64,000 bases of DNA from Lacrimispora celerecrescens (GCF_000732605.1 NZ_JPME01000004.1:24659-88658), one strand, 5' to 3'; counted from the stretch's first letter, positions 7,845 to 17,007 are shown. Notes: generated by a model not told the origin, from the sequence alone. Numbers and translations: made by a program.

Positions 7845-10119
7845 AATGCGTACGGTAAATACTTCTGTGGTAAAGAAGGATGCCATGGCCCTGGTAACCG
7901 GAAAGCCTGTGTATACCGATGACCTGGCTCCCGGAGACTGTCTCATCGTTAAGGTCCTAAGAAGCCCTCATGCCCATGCACTGATCAAGGAAATCCATAA
8001 GGAAAAGGCGGAAAAGGTGGCTGGAATTGCCTGTATCCTGACCTATCAGGATGTTCCTCAGAAGAGATTCACCATGGCGGGGCAGTCCTACCCGGAACCA
8101 AGTCCCTATGACAGGCTGATTCTGGACCAGAGAATGCGTTTTGTGGGAGATGCGGCGGCCATTGTAGCCGGTGAGACGGAAGATGCAGTGGACCATGCCC
8201 TGCGGCTTTTAAAGGTGGAATATGAGGTTTTGGAACCGGTATTGGACTTTAAGCAGGCAAAGGATCATCCGGTGTTAATCCATCCGGAGGAAGACTGGCT
8301 GAGTCTCTGTCCGGTAGGTGCGGATAATAAAAGAAATTTATGTGCTGCCGGCAGGGAAGAGCAAGGTAACGTTGATGAAGTATTAAAGCAGTGTGATTAT
8401 GTGGTGGAACAGGTTTACCATACAAAGGCGAATCAGCAGGCAATGATGGAGACCTTCCGGGCCTATTCTTATTTGGATGCTTATGGGCGTCTTAATATGG
8501 TGGCCTCCACACAGGTCACCTTTCATGTGAGAAGAATCCTGGCTCATGCACTGGATATTCCCAAATCACGGATCCGTGTGATCAAGCCGCGGATCGGTGG
8601 CGGCTTCGGGGCAAAGCAGACGGTGGTGGCAGAGGTATATCCGGCAATCGTGACGATGAAGACCGGCAGGCCGGCCAAGATGATCTACAGCCGTTATGAG
8701 TCTCAGATCGCTTCTTCTCCCCGTCATGAGATGGAAGTTCATGTGAGAGTGGGAGCGGATAAGAACGGAATCCTTCAGGCAATCGATGTGTATACTCTGT
8801 CAAATACAGGAGCTTACGGGGAACACGGCCCTACTACGGTAGGCTTATCCGGTCATAAGACGATACCACTTTACCGGACAGCCAAAGCCTTCCGGTTTGC
8901 ATATGATGTAGTTTATACAAACTGCATGTCTTCAGGGGCTTACAGGGGATACGGGGCTACCCAGGGAATCTTTGCGGTGGAATCTGCGGTAAATGAGCTG
9001 GCGGAAAAGATCGGAATGGATTCTGTAAAATTAAGGGAATTAAACATGGTAAAAGAAGGCGACATCATGCCTGCCTATTATGGGGAAACTCTAAATAGCT
9101 GCGCCCTGGACCGGTGTATGGCCCGTGCTAAGGAGATGATCCGCTGGGATGAGAAGTATCCCAGAGTTGACATGGGAAATGGAAAGGTGCGAGGCGTAGG
9201 TGTAGCTATGTCTATGCAGGGCTCCGGCATTTCCGGCCTGGATGTGGCGTCCGTGGAGCTGCGCCTGAATGATGACGGTTTTTACACACTTATGATCGGC
9301 GCTTCCGACATGGGAACAGGTTGTGATACGACCCTGGCTCAGGTTGCGGCTGATTGCCTGGAATGTGATTTAGATGAGATCGTGGTTCATGGAACGGATA
9401 CGGATGTATCCCCTTATGATTCAGGTTCCTATGCTTCCAGTACCATGTACTTAACTGGAATGGCTGTGGTAAAGGCCAGTGAAGAAATGCGGGAAAAGAT
9501 CTTAAAAAAAGGTGCCCAGTATCTTAACTGTCCGGAGGATTCCCTGGAATTTGACGGAAAGCGGGTCTACCAGCCATCGGGAGAGCTGGAAATATCCTTA
9601 AAAGATATAGGAAACAAAGTTATGTGCTTTAATGAAGACATGCTCACTGCCGGTGCCTGTCATACCTCTCCGGTATCTCCTCCACCTTTTATGGTGGGAA
9701 TGGCTGAAGTTGAAGTGGATAAGGAGACCGGTGAGGTAGAGCTTTTGGATTATGTGGCGGTTGTGGACTGCGGAACAACCATTAATCCCAATCTGGCCAG
9801 GATCCAGACTGAGGGCGGAATCGCTCAGGGTATTGGTATGGCCATGTATGAAGAGATTACCTATTCCTCCAAGGGGCAGATGCTGCAGAATTCCTTCATG
9901 CAGTACAAGCTTCCAACCAGGCAGGATGTGGGTAATATCCGGGTGGAATTTGAAAGCAGTTATGAGCCTACCGGGCCTTTTGGGGCTAAGTCCATTGGTG
10001 AGATTGTGATCAATACACCGTCTCCTGCTATAGCAGATGCAGTAGCCAATGCAGTAGGAGTGAGAGTAAGAGAATTGCCTGTTACAGCTGAAAAAGTGTA
10101 TTGGGGAATGAATCGGTAA
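7834..10119 (+). CDS. Molybdenum hydroxylase, molybdopterin catalytic subunit
   Basis: A 761-residue large subunit of the xanthine dehydrogenase / aldehyde oxidase family. Visible motifs are GGGFGAKQ (around 250), SGAYRGYGATQG (around 367) and, near the C-terminus, GAKSIGEIVINTPSPAIADA, whose glutamate is the expected catalytic base. With the NCS2 permease upstream, a purine (xanthine or hypoxanthine) substrate is plausible; nicotinate or another heteroaromatic is not excluded. No cofactor-maturation gene is adjacent. The operon ends at 10144-10186. Confidence 0.92.
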   Translation: MNYKMRTVNTSVVKKDAMALVTGKPVYTDDLAPGDCLIVKVLRSPHAHALIKEIHKEKAEKVAGIACILTYQDVPQKRFTMAGQSYPEPSPYDRLILDQRMRFVGDAAAIVAGETEDAVDHALRLLKVEYEVLEPVLDFKQAKDHPVLIHPEEDWLSLCPVGADNKRNLCAAGREEQGNVDEVLKQCDYVVEQVYHTKANQQAMMETFRAYSYLDAYGRLNMVASTQVTFHVRRILAHALDIPKSRIRVIKPRIGGGFGAKQTVVAEVYPAIVTMKTGRPAKMIYSRYESQIASSPRHEMEVHVRVGADKNGILQAIDVYTLSNTGAYGEHGPTTVGLSGHKTIPLYRTAKAFRFAYDVVYTNCMSSGAYRGYGATQGIFAVESAVNELAEKIGMDSVKLRELNMVKEGDIMPAYYGETLNSCALDRCMARAKEMIRWDEKYPRVDMGNGKVRGVGVAMSMQGSGISGLDVASVELRLNDDGFYTLMIGASDMGTGCDTTLAQVAADCLECDLDEIVVHGTDTDVSPYDSGSYASSTMYLTGMAVVKASEEMREKILKKGAQYLNCPEDSLEFDGKRVYQPSGELEISLKDIGNKVMCFNEDMLTAGACHTSPVSPPPFMVGMAEVEVDKETGEVELLDYVAVVDCGTTINPNLARIQTEGGIAQGIGMAMYEEITYSSKGQMLQNSFMQYKLPTRQDVGNIRVEFESSYEPTGPFGAKSIGEIVINTPSPAIADAVANAVGVRVRELPVTAEKVYWGMNR

Positions 10120-10143
10120 TAGTTGGCTTGAAGGAAGAAGAAT

Positions 10144-10186
10144 AAAAAAGAGCGCTGGAAGCTTGGATTCCGGCGCTCTTTTTTGA
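10144..10186 (+). terminator. Terminator of the molybdenum-hydroxylase operon
   Basis: AAAAAAGAGCGC pairs with GCGCTCTTTTTT, with an inner GGAA/TTCC extension. T-runs occur on both strands. Confidence 0.9.
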
Positions 10187-10222
10187 TTCCATTTTTTTTT
10201 CTGGACATATCGATCAAGTCTG

Positions 10223-10252
10223 TTGATAAAAACAATCATGTTGTGATATAAA
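10223..10252 (+). promoter_or_regulatory. Promoter of the ABC export operon
   Basis: TTGATA, an 18-bp spacer and TATAAA, 64 bases before the chosen start. Confidence 0.5.
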
Positions 10253-10315
10253 CAGATGATTGCATTGATAATGGCAAGGGTGTATGATTGGGAAAGAGAA
10301 AGGAGGGAGGGATCT

Positions 10316-11020
10316 ATGGAAGCTTTGATAAGGGCGGAAAAGATCTGCAAGGATTATGATGCAGGTGAGGTCAAGGTCCAGGCATTAAAGCATGTGTCAT
10401 TTGAGATTCTCCGTGGGGAATTTATCGTGATTCTGGGGCCGAGCGGGTCTGGGAAAAGCACCCTTTTAAATATATTAGGAGGGATAGAAACGGTTACCAG
10501 CGGAACTGTTTATTACGATGGTACGCCACTCTCCTGGGGAGATTTAAAGAGCCTTACGGCCTATCGCCGTGCCCATGCCGGGTTTATCTTTCAGTTTTAT
10601 AATTTGATGCCGGGACTGACTGCCCTGGAGAATGTGCAGTTGGCGGCAGAACTTTCTAAAGATCCACTGGATCCGGAAACGCTGCTTGGGCAGGTGGGAC
10701 TTTTAGACAGGGCAAATCATTTTCCAAGCAGGCTGTCAGGAGGGCAGCAGCAGAGAGTTGCCATTGCCAGGGCCTTGTGCAAGAATCCAGATATCCTTCT
10801 CTGTGATGAGCCCACGGGGGCATTGGACAGCAGCACAGGAAGCCAGATATTAAAGCTGCTTTCAGAGTTTAACAGACAGTATGACAAGACGGTTCTTCTG
10901 ATCACCCATAATGAAAATATTGCGGGGATTGCTGACCGGGTTTTTTATTTTAAGGATGGCTGTCTGGAAAGGATTCGTGTCAATGAAAGACCCTTAAAGC
11001 CGGAGGAGGTGGTCTGGTAG
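10316..11020 (+). CDS. ABC transporter ATP-binding protein (MacB/LolD type)
   Basis: A 234-residue nucleotide-binding protein with Walker A GPSGSGKST (41-49), the signature LSGGQQQRVAIARAL, Walker B ILLCDEPTGALD and the H-loop THN. This is the LolD/MacB group that works with FtsX-type permeases. ATG 10316 has AGGAGGGAGG 5-14 bases upstream; an earlier in-frame ATG at 10256 lies over the promoter. The stop overlaps the permease start by one base. Confidence 0.95.
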   Translation: MEALIRAEKICKDYDAGEVKVQALKHVSFEILRGEFIVILGPSGSGKSTLLNILGGIETVTSGTVYYDGTPLSWGDLKSLTAYRRAHAGFIFQFYNLMPGLTALENVQLAAELSKDPLDPETLLGQVGLLDRANHFPSRLSGGQQQRVAIARALCKNPDILLCDEPTGALDSSTGSQILKLLSEFNRQYDKTVLLITHNENIAGIADRVFYFKDGCLERIRVNERPLKPEEVVW

Positions 11021-13365
11021 TGAAAAGCTTCCGCAAGAATGTAGTCCGGTGCGCCAGGCAAAATCCAGGGTCTTTTATGGGGGCGGTTTTCATCATTGCC
11101 ATCGGTATCTTTGTTTATGTGGCTATGATGGACACATTGAGAAACTTAGGAGACCAGGTGCAGCGTTACTATGACAGCAGTGCCATAGCAGACGTATTCG
11201 CCCAGGTCTCAGGAATCTCTGAAGTAGAACTGGAACGGTTAAAGGAGATTCCGGGAATTGAAGAGGTCTCTGGGAAAATGGCCGTTGATGTAAGACTGTT
11301 TGCCCCTTCCCAGACGGAAATCGTAACAGTGCATCTGTTGTCTTATGATTCCTCAGATTCTTTAAACAAACTGATGTTAAACGGGACAGGGACGAGAAAA
11401 GACAGCATTTATCTGGGGAACCGTATGGCTGGATTATATGGATACGGAAACGGAACACCTCTCACCCTCATGATTAATGGAAAAAGCGTGCGATGCGAGC
11501 TGGCCGGAACCTGTTACGGACCAGAATATATATATGCCATTCCTCCCGGTGGAGCGATGATTCCCGATGGGGAGATTTATGACATTGCCTGTATAGAAAA
11601 AAACAGGATGGAAGAATTAACTGGGAAAAAGGATTCTATGAATGAGCTTGGATTTCGGTTAGCAAAAGGTTATAGCTATGAAGACGTGCGTTATCAGCTG
11701 ATGGACCGTCTTTCCGGGTATGGTCTCATTTCTCTCACTTCCAAGGAAAAACAGGCCAGTTATAATATGGTAAAGGGAGAGATCAACGAGCTGTATTCCA
11801 TGGGAACGGTGCTTCCCATCCTGTTTATGTCGATTTCTGTGTTCATGCTTTATGTAGTATTAAAAAAGATGATAGACAGGGATCAAAGTCTGATTGGCAC
11901 TATGAAATCCTTTGGAATGAGAGATGGGGAATTAATCTTGGCATACCTTTATCAGGGGGCTGAGGTTGGGGTTTTAGGTGCTCTGGCCGGAAGTGTTCTG
12001 GCGGTTCCTTTTGGCCGGTATATGTTTCTCATGTATGTGGACTTTTTTAATCTGCCTGACACGGTTTATCACAGCTATATGAATACAAGGGTAAGCGGCA
12101 TGGGGATCGCAGTGGGAACCGGGCTCCTGGCGGTTTATTTAGGGGTCAGGGGAATCTTAAAGATCACTCCGGCTCAGGCCATGAGGGCAAAAACTCCAGC
12201 TTCTGCAGGGAATTTAAGGCTTCCCCGTTTCTTGGCCTCCAGGCTTGGGGCGATGGAAAAAATGGGACTGCGCTCCGTGGTGAGGAACCCTTTTCGCGGC
12301 TTTCTAATTATTTTAGCCATAGCATTTCCTTTTTCCATGTCTTCCGTGCTTTTTTCCTTTAAAGGAGTAGCGGATCAGATGTATTTTGACCAGTTCAGCA
12401 AGGTGCAGACTTATGATATACAGATTTCCCTGGACCGCTATGTGTCAAGCATCCGAGGGAAATCGGCAGGGGAAGAAATCATAGGAGTGGAGAAAAGCGA
12501 AGCAGTCATCCAGAAGGCAGTGGAATTAAAACACGAAAACTTATCGGAATTTGCCATGATTTACGGACTGAACCGTGAGTCCAGCATGTGGAGGATCATG
12601 GATCTCTACGGCCGATTTTATGATCCGCCGGAGGATGGGATTATCATAAACAGCCGGATTGCTGAAAAGCTCCATCTGGAGGAAGGGGATGTTATGGAAG
12701 TATCCGTTCCCGGCCTGACTGCGGAAGCGGTAAAGGTTCCGGTAAAAGCTGTCATAAAAGAGAGTCTTGGAGGAGGCTGCTATATTTCGGCAAAGGGTTT
12801 TTCCCGTTTTTTTGATTCCGTTCCAATGGCTGGAACCATACTTTTAAAGGTGGAACATGGCAAGCTTGACGCCGTCCGGGAGGCGCTTTTAAAAACCAGC
12901 CGGGTTACTTGGATGGTGGATACCAAGCGCATCACCCAGAGTTACCGGGATATGATGGGCAGCATGATGGCAATGATCCAGATGTTTTCCTTTATGGCTG
13001 TGGCGGCAGGAGGGATTCTTATTTATAATATTTCCATGATCAATATCAGAGAGCGGATCTCGGAGCTTGGAACGTTTATCATCATGGGAGGTACGGATAA
13101 GGAGATCGGAAGAATTCTCCTGTTTGAACAGGTGGTCTACTTCATTCTGGGAATTGTCTTAGGAGTGTTTGGGAGCCTTGGGGTAAAATACCTCATGGAG
13201 CATCTGGTCATATCGGATTCCTATACCATTGAACTGGCTATACGGCCATCCTGCTATGGGATAGCATTTCTTACCTGTCTTGCAATGGCAGGGGCTTCTT
13301 TGCTGGCCCAGACGCGGTTTGTAAGAAGGATAAGACTCACGGATATTTTAAAGGAAAGGGAGTAA
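11020..13365 (+). CDS. FtsX-like ABC permease, duplicated
   Basis: A 781-residue membrane protein with two FtsX-type halves. An N-terminal helix (about 20-40) is followed by an extracellular domain and three helices (about 265-390). A second helix (about 425-450), a second extracellular domain and three more helices (about 645-770) follow. This architecture is known for MacB-like or peptide-detoxification ABC exporters, which use mechanical transmission rather than a classic channel. It starts with GTG overlapping the upstream stop and is four bases from the next gene. The cargo cannot be read from the sequence. Confidence 0.9.
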   Translation: MKSFRKNVVRCARQNPGSFMGAVFIIAIGIFVYVAMMDTLRNLGDQVQRYYDSSAIADVFAQVSGISEVELERLKEIPGIEEVSGKMAVDVRLFAPSQTEIVTVHLLSYDSSDSLNKLMLNGTGTRKDSIYLGNRMAGLYGYGNGTPLTLMINGKSVRCELAGTCYGPEYIYAIPPGGAMIPDGEIYDIACIEKNRMEELTGKKDSMNELGFRLAKGYSYEDVRYQLMDRLSGYGLISLTSKEKQASYNMVKGEINELYSMGTVLPILFMSISVFMLYVVLKKMIDRDQSLIGTMKSFGMRDGELILAYLYQGAEVGVLGALAGSVLAVPFGRYMFLMYVDFFNLPDTVYHSYMNTRVSGMGIAVGTGLLAVYLGVRGILKITPAQAMRAKTPASAGNLRLPRFLASRLGAMEKMGLRSVVRNPFRGFLIILAIAFPFSMSSVLFSFKGVADQMYFDQFSKVQTYDIQISLDRYVSSIRGKSAGEEIIGVEKSEAVIQKAVELKHENLSEFAMIYGLNRESSMWRIMDLYGRFYDPPEDGIIINSRIAEKLHLEEGDVMEVSVPGLTAEAVKVPVKAVIKESLGGGCYISAKGFSRFFDSVPMAGTILLKVEHGKLDAVREALLKTSRVTWMVDTKRITQSYRDMMGSMMAMIQMFSFMAVAAGGILIYNISMINIRERISELGTFIIMGGTDKEIGRILLFEQVVYFILGIVLGVFGSLGVKYLMEHLVISDSYTIELAIRPSCYGIAFLTCLAMAGASLLAQTRFVRRIRLTDILKERE

Positions 13366-13369
13366 GCTT

Positions 13370-14701
13370 ATGAAGATCCGAATGGATGGCAGAAAAAAGA
13401 AAATATGCTTTCTGGCTGCAGGAATAATCCTTGCACTGGTCATAGGGAGTAATGTGGTTAAAAGTTCCAAGGGGACCCCTGTGCAAACGGTAGCAGCTTC
13501 TTTTGAAACGGTAGAAGACCGCTATACGGAGGAAGGGATCCTTACGGCCGGAGGGGAGTACCGTCTGGTTTCAGAAGTATCAGGTCCGGTAAAAGAGGTT
13601 ATGGTTAAGGAGAATGATGGAGTCAAGGCAGGAGATATCCTGTTTACTATTGATGACAGGGATTTATTGCACGAAAAATCCCTTTGTGAAAGTGCTCTGG
13701 CAGGGTATCATGCCAAGTTGGAAGAGAGCCGGATCGGGCAGGTGATGACGTCATCGCCTCAGGAATATCTGGATTCCATAAGATCGGAAGTGTTGGCAAA
13801 GGAGGCGGATTATCAGGCTGCAAAGACTCTTATTGACGCTTCCCAGTCCCTGTATTCAGCTGGCAGCATTTCCAGAATCGAATGGGAGAAAGACAGGGCA
13901 TCTTATGAAAACGCCTCATTAGCATGGGAGCAGGCAAAGAGCAGATATGAGGAGAGCCGCCGGTTTTTAGAGAGCCTAAAGGCGGGGGGCATTGATGAAA
14001 CAACCATTAACGGTAGGTTTTATGATAGCGTGGAGGAACAGCTAAGAGCCCAGATCAAATCCCAGGAAACGACGATGGAACAATTGGAAGACAGGTTAAA
14101 AAAATGTGTGGTAGCTGCAGACAGAGATGGAGTCATCACATCCCTTCCGGTCAAGGATATGTCTTACATACAGGCAGGAGAAACTGCCGTGACCATCAGC
14201 GGACGGGGAAAGATCCAGGCAGAGTCTGACGTGCTTACAAGCATTGCGCCCTATCTTTCTCCGGGAGATAAGGTGACGGTGATCCTGCAGCTTAGGAATC
14301 AGGACCAAATGTACACTGGAACCATAAGCCAGGTCTATGACTATGCGGCCAAAGGGACCTCAGCCCTGGGAATGGATGAATATAGGGTGCATGTGAAGAT
14401 CGATATGGATGAGGACCAAACTCTGGAAGGAAAGGAAGGATACGGGGCCAACATCCGTTTTACCCTGTATCAGGGAGAACATAAGCTGGTGATCCCTTCA
14501 AGCGCTGTTTTTGACCTGAATGACCAAAAGTACGTTTTTGTAATTAATAACGGAAAGGCGGAAAAACAACCCGTGGAGGTCGAATACAGGACAGCATCCC
14601 AGGCGGTCATAAAAGAAGGGCTGACAGAGGGGCAGAAAATCATTGACCATGTAGATTCAGAAGTGATCTATGAAGGGGCAAAGGTGTATGCAGGTTCGTA
14701 A
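13370..14701 (+). CDS. HlyD/MacA-type membrane-fusion (adaptor) protein
   Basis: The 443-residue protein has an N-terminal signal anchor (about 11-30), a split biotinyl-lipoyl-like domain (SEVSGPVKEVMVKENDGVKAG near 63-83), a coiled-coil hairpin (about 105-245) and C-terminal beta-barrel domains. It belongs to the periplasmic adaptor family; in Gram-positives such proteins sit on the outer membrane face and join an FtsX permease. Last gene of the three-gene ABC operon, which ends in a shared convergent terminator. Confidence 0.9.
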   Translation: MKIRMDGRKKKICFLAAGIILALVIGSNVVKSSKGTPVQTVAASFETVEDRYTEEGILTAGGEYRLVSEVSGPVKEVMVKENDGVKAGDILFTIDDRDLLHEKSLCESALAGYHAKLEESRIGQVMTSSPQEYLDSIRSEVLAKEADYQAAKTLIDASQSLYSAGSISRIEWEKDRASYENASLAWEQAKSRYEESRRFLESLKAGGIDETTINGRFYDSVEEQLRAQIKSQETTMEQLEDRLKKCVVAADRDGVITSLPVKDMSYIQAGETAVTISGRGKIQAESDVLTSIAPYLSPGDKVTVILQLRNQDQMYTGTISQVYDYAAKGTSALGMDEYRVHVKIDMDEDQTLEGKEGYGANIRFTLYQGEHKLVIPSSAVFDLNDQKYVFVINNGKAEKQPVEVEYRTASQAVIKEGLTEGQKIIDHVDSEVIYEGAKVYAGS

Positions 14702-14708
14702 AGAAATA

Positions 14709-14748
14709 AAAGGGCGGCAGCATGGAAATTCCAATGCTGCCGCCTTAT
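14709..14748. terminator. Bidirectional terminator between convergent genes
   Basis: GGCGGCAGCAT pairs with ATGCTGCCGCC, with a GGAA/TTCC inner stem. Flanking A- and T-rich runs serve the adaptor gene (plus) and the cell-wall repeat gene (minus). Confidence 0.85.
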
Positions 14749-14757
14749 TATTTGATA

Positions 14758-16176
14758 TTATTTAATCTTTTCGTAGCTGGATTCTTTGATGGTTCCGTCG
14801 CTGTTGGTCTTGTAATATTTGCCGTCGCCATCCTGAATGTTTGTTTTGCCTTTTGCAAGTTTTCCGCTTGTACCGACTAAGTACTCTTTATCGTTGTATT
14901 CTACTACTTTATATTTTTCATCTTTGTCAGCTTTGATCAGTCTGCCCTGTACGTAGATGCTGTCATCGGTAATGGAATTGTAGCCGGCTCCCTTGTTGCT
15001 TCCGGCCTTGCGGAAGTTGTAGGTGTACTTCTCACCGTCAATGTCAATGGTTGTCTTGCCGGTTGTCATAGCGCCTTCCTTAGGAGAGGTACCGAAGTAG
15101 TAAACCTCTGCTGCATCATCAGCTGCAGGGAAATCGCTTTCTGTTTCGATCTCGCTGTAAGATGCGATGGTTTTACCTGATTCAAAGGTCATCTTATAAA
15201 GGCCCTGAAGCATTTCGCCCTTTTCGTTGAATGCGTAGCTTAAACCATTAATGGACTTAATCTGGCTTGTTGTCAGCTGTCCGTTGGTGGAAGCGTAGAA
15301 CCAGTATTCTGTACCGTCATCATAAGCTTCTGCATCAACCTCTTCACTTGGAACGGTCTTGAACCAGCCCTTTGCAAGCCAGCACTGTTCTGGGAGATTG
15401 TAATATTGGTTTGCAGAGCTTGCTGTTGAAGGGGTGCCTGATTCATACCATTCGGATTCAGCGGCTCCGTTTTCATTGAAGAGGTATTTTAAACCGTTAA
15501 TGGTCTTGGTAGTATCCTTTAATTTCTTGCCGTTGGTACCGAAATAGAACCAGTAAGCTCCGTTAAAGTTATCTTTTTCATTTTCAGAATCTTCAACTTC
15601 GATGGATTTCCAGCCGATAGACTGAGCACCGTCAGAGGAATCTCCTAAGTAATACATTCCATCTTTCCAAGCGTCGTCTCCGGTCTGGCGTGTGGATTCT
15701 TCATTAACCCAGCCAAACAGCATCTTTCCTTCGGAATCAAAGGCATAGTCATGGAATTGTCCATCGGCAACCTTTATGGATTTAAAGGAAGTCTTACCGG
15801 AAGTAGGAGCTTTATAGGCTTTTCCGTTGCTTCCAAAGTAGTACCAGTAAGTATCAGGAGCATCTTCTTCATCCTGGTCGGCAGTAATTTCACGCCATTC
15901 ATTTGTAACCATAGCGCCTGATGAATTTACATAATAGTAATTGTCATCGGATTCGATTAAGCTGCTGGTAGCCAACTCGCCATCTTCGTTAAGATAGAAC
16001 CAGTTGTCTCCGGATTTGCGCCAGGATTCGGTAGTTACATCTCCATTGGAGTCGTAGTATACCCAGGTGTCATTTTCCTGTGACCAACCCTGTGCGGCGA
16101 AGGAGGTCATGGATGCACCTATGGTAAAAATCGCTGCAGCGCAGGGAATAAGCCATCTAAGTTTCTGTTTTCTCAT
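14758..16176 (-). CDS. Secreted protein of cell-wall/choline-binding-type repeats
   Basis: A 472-residue exported protein. The signal peptide MRKQKLRWLIPCAAAIFTIG ends near SFA-A (about residue 28). The rest consists of aromatic/glycine repeats of about 20-40 residues (for example WVYYDSNGDV, WFYLNEDGEL, YWYYFGSNGKAY, YWFYFGTNGKKL, YWFYASTNGQL). These resemble the CW_binding/choline-binding repeats of clostridial surface proteins. No enzyme domain is visible, so it may be a structural or adhesive wall protein. GAAAGGAGAA precedes the chosen ATG; a longer frame upstream overlaps the promoter region. Confidence 0.85.
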   Translation of the reverse strand: MRKQKLRWLIPCAAAIFTIGASMTSFAAQGWSQENDTWVYYDSNGDVTTESWRKSGDNWFYLNEDGELATSSLIESDDNYYYVNSSGAMVTNEWREITADQDEEDAPDTYWYYFGSNGKAYKAPTSGKTSFKSIKVADGQFHDYAFDSEGKMLFGWVNEESTRQTGDDAWKDGMYYLGDSSDGAQSIGWKSIEVEDSENEKDNFNGAYWFYFGTNGKKLKDTTKTINGLKYLFNENGAAESEWYESGTPSTASSANQYYNLPEQCWLAKGWFKTVPSEEVDAEAYDDGTEYWFYASTNGQLTTSQIKSINGLSYAFNEKGEMLQGLYKMTFESGKTIASYSEIETESDFPAADDAAEVYYFGTSPKEGAMTTGKTTIDIDGEKYTYNFRKAGSNKGAGYNSITDDSIYVQGRLIKADKDEKYKVVEYNDKEYLVGTSGKLAKGKTNIQDGDGKYYKTNSDGTIKESSYEKIK

Positions 16177-16243
16177 GTTTGTTCTCCTTTCAATAAGAAC
16201 CCTTTTTGTTAACTTTGTCAGCAGGTCTTGCTGATGGAATGAC

Positions 16244-16272
16244 TTTAAACCATGGAGTAAGTCTAAGGTCAA
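16244..16272 (-). promoter_or_regulatory. Promoter of the cell-wall repeat gene
   Basis: On the minus strand, TTGACC, a 17-bp spacer and TTTAAA, about 70 bases before the ATG. Confidence 0.5.
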
Positions 16273-16286
16273 GCGATGTAAAAAAG

Positions 16287-16305
16287 GCGTAAGAATGCGT
16301 AAGAA
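16287..16305 (-). promoter_or_regulatory. Tandem 9-mer upstream of the -35 box
   Basis: On the minus strand TTCTTACGC occurs twice with a 10-bp period, ending about 14 bases upstream of the -35 of the cell-wall repeat gene. Direct repeats at one helical turn near a -35 box are a typical response-regulator activation site. The regulator is unknown. Confidence 0.4.
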
Positions 16306-16425
16306 AAGCAGGAGAATTTAAGAAAACTGTAATCTCACCATATTCTGGAAGCGGTTCCAGCGGCTGCCACCAGGTTAGAATTGGAATTGCAATTCATATT
16401 AGTAATAGGGCAAAAAAAAATAAAA

Positions 16426-16449
16426 AAGAGACAGGAATCCCTATCTCTT
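16426..16449 (-). terminator. Minus-strand terminator just after a promoter
   Basis: On the minus strand AAGAGATAGG-GATT-CCTGTCTCTT is followed by TTTTTTATTTTTTTTT. No minus-strand gene lies upstream of it, so it may act as a leader attenuator or end a very short RNA. Confidence 0.7.
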
Positions 16450-16457
16450 ATGCAATA

Positions 16458-16486
16458 ATAATACCACAAAATTAACTTTTTTTCAA
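16458..16486 (-). promoter_or_regulatory. Promoter reading directly into a terminator
   Basis: On the minus strand, TTGAAA, a 17-bp spacer and TATTAT. Expected transcription start is near 16451, two bases from the hairpin at 16449. Confidence 0.5.
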
Positions 16487-16548
16487 GTCTTGTAATTTGG
16501 CTCTGCCTGGAGTAGACTTTGTATTTATCAAAGGAATGGAGGGTTTTT

Positions 16549-17007
16549 ATGGATAACGGGAAGTGGTTACAGACTGCAAACGACAGCCTTCAGATTGCTA
16601 AAGTAAAGGCGGCCAATGATTATACAAAAAAGTTTGGTCTAGCATTAACGGATGAGGAGACAGCTTTGCTTATCAGGGAGAGAAAAGATGCGTTAAAGGA
16701 ACAGGAACGGGTGGAATTTGGTGAAGGTATTCTTCCGAAACTGATTTTTGCGTTTTGTGATTCCCCATATATTTATCAGGATAATTATGTGGATTCCCTG
16801 GGAAGACTTCAGGATATGTTCTACCTATATAAAAATGAATCATTGGATGAAATTACTGACGATGAACTGATTGAATTCATGAAGGACCAGTTTGACGGAC
16901 CGTGCCAGGGTTCTCTGGATCATCTGGAGGATACTGGATTGGAGGCGTTTGCAAGGCGTGTCCGCCTTGGACTAGATTTATATGAGGAAGAAGACGATGA
17001 GTTTTGA
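16549..17007 (+). CDS. Protein of unknown function (possibly DUF6323)
   Basis: A 152-residue acidic cytoplasmic protein with no signal peptide or membrane helix; its C-terminus is EEEDDEF. From memory it resembles a small Firmicutes family (DUF6323) that sits beside a second unknown protein, as here; this could not be checked. ATG 16549 has GGAGG 6 bases upstream, whereas the TTG at 16519 has no ribosome site. It overlaps the next gene by 11 bases, so the two are translationally coupled and probably act together. Function unknown. Confidence 0.75.
   Translation: MDNGKWLQTANDSLQIAKVKAANDYTKKFGLALTDEETALLIRERKDALKEQERVEFGEGILPKLIFAFCDSPYIYQDNYVDSLGRLQDMFYLYKNESLDEITDDELIEFMKDQFDGPCQGSLDHLEDTGLEAFARRVRLGLDLYEEEDDEF

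Larger units (their letters stand above)
16177..16548. other. Regulatory intergenic region between divergent genes
   Basis: This 372-base stretch holds, on the minus strand, a promoter followed at once by a terminator (16426-16486), a tandem 9-mer (16287-16305), a second promoter (16244-16272) and a CAGCA/TGCTG hairpin (about 16219-16233). On the plus strand it holds the ribosome site GGAGG at 16538-16542 for the next gene. No coding sequence is seen in it. Confidence 0.6.

Noticed and set aside
9598..10350. 250-codon minus-strand ORF over the end of the molybdenum hydroxylase
   Set aside because: Antisense to strong catalytic-subunit coding sequence, with unnatural His/Ser-rich composition and no ribosome site.
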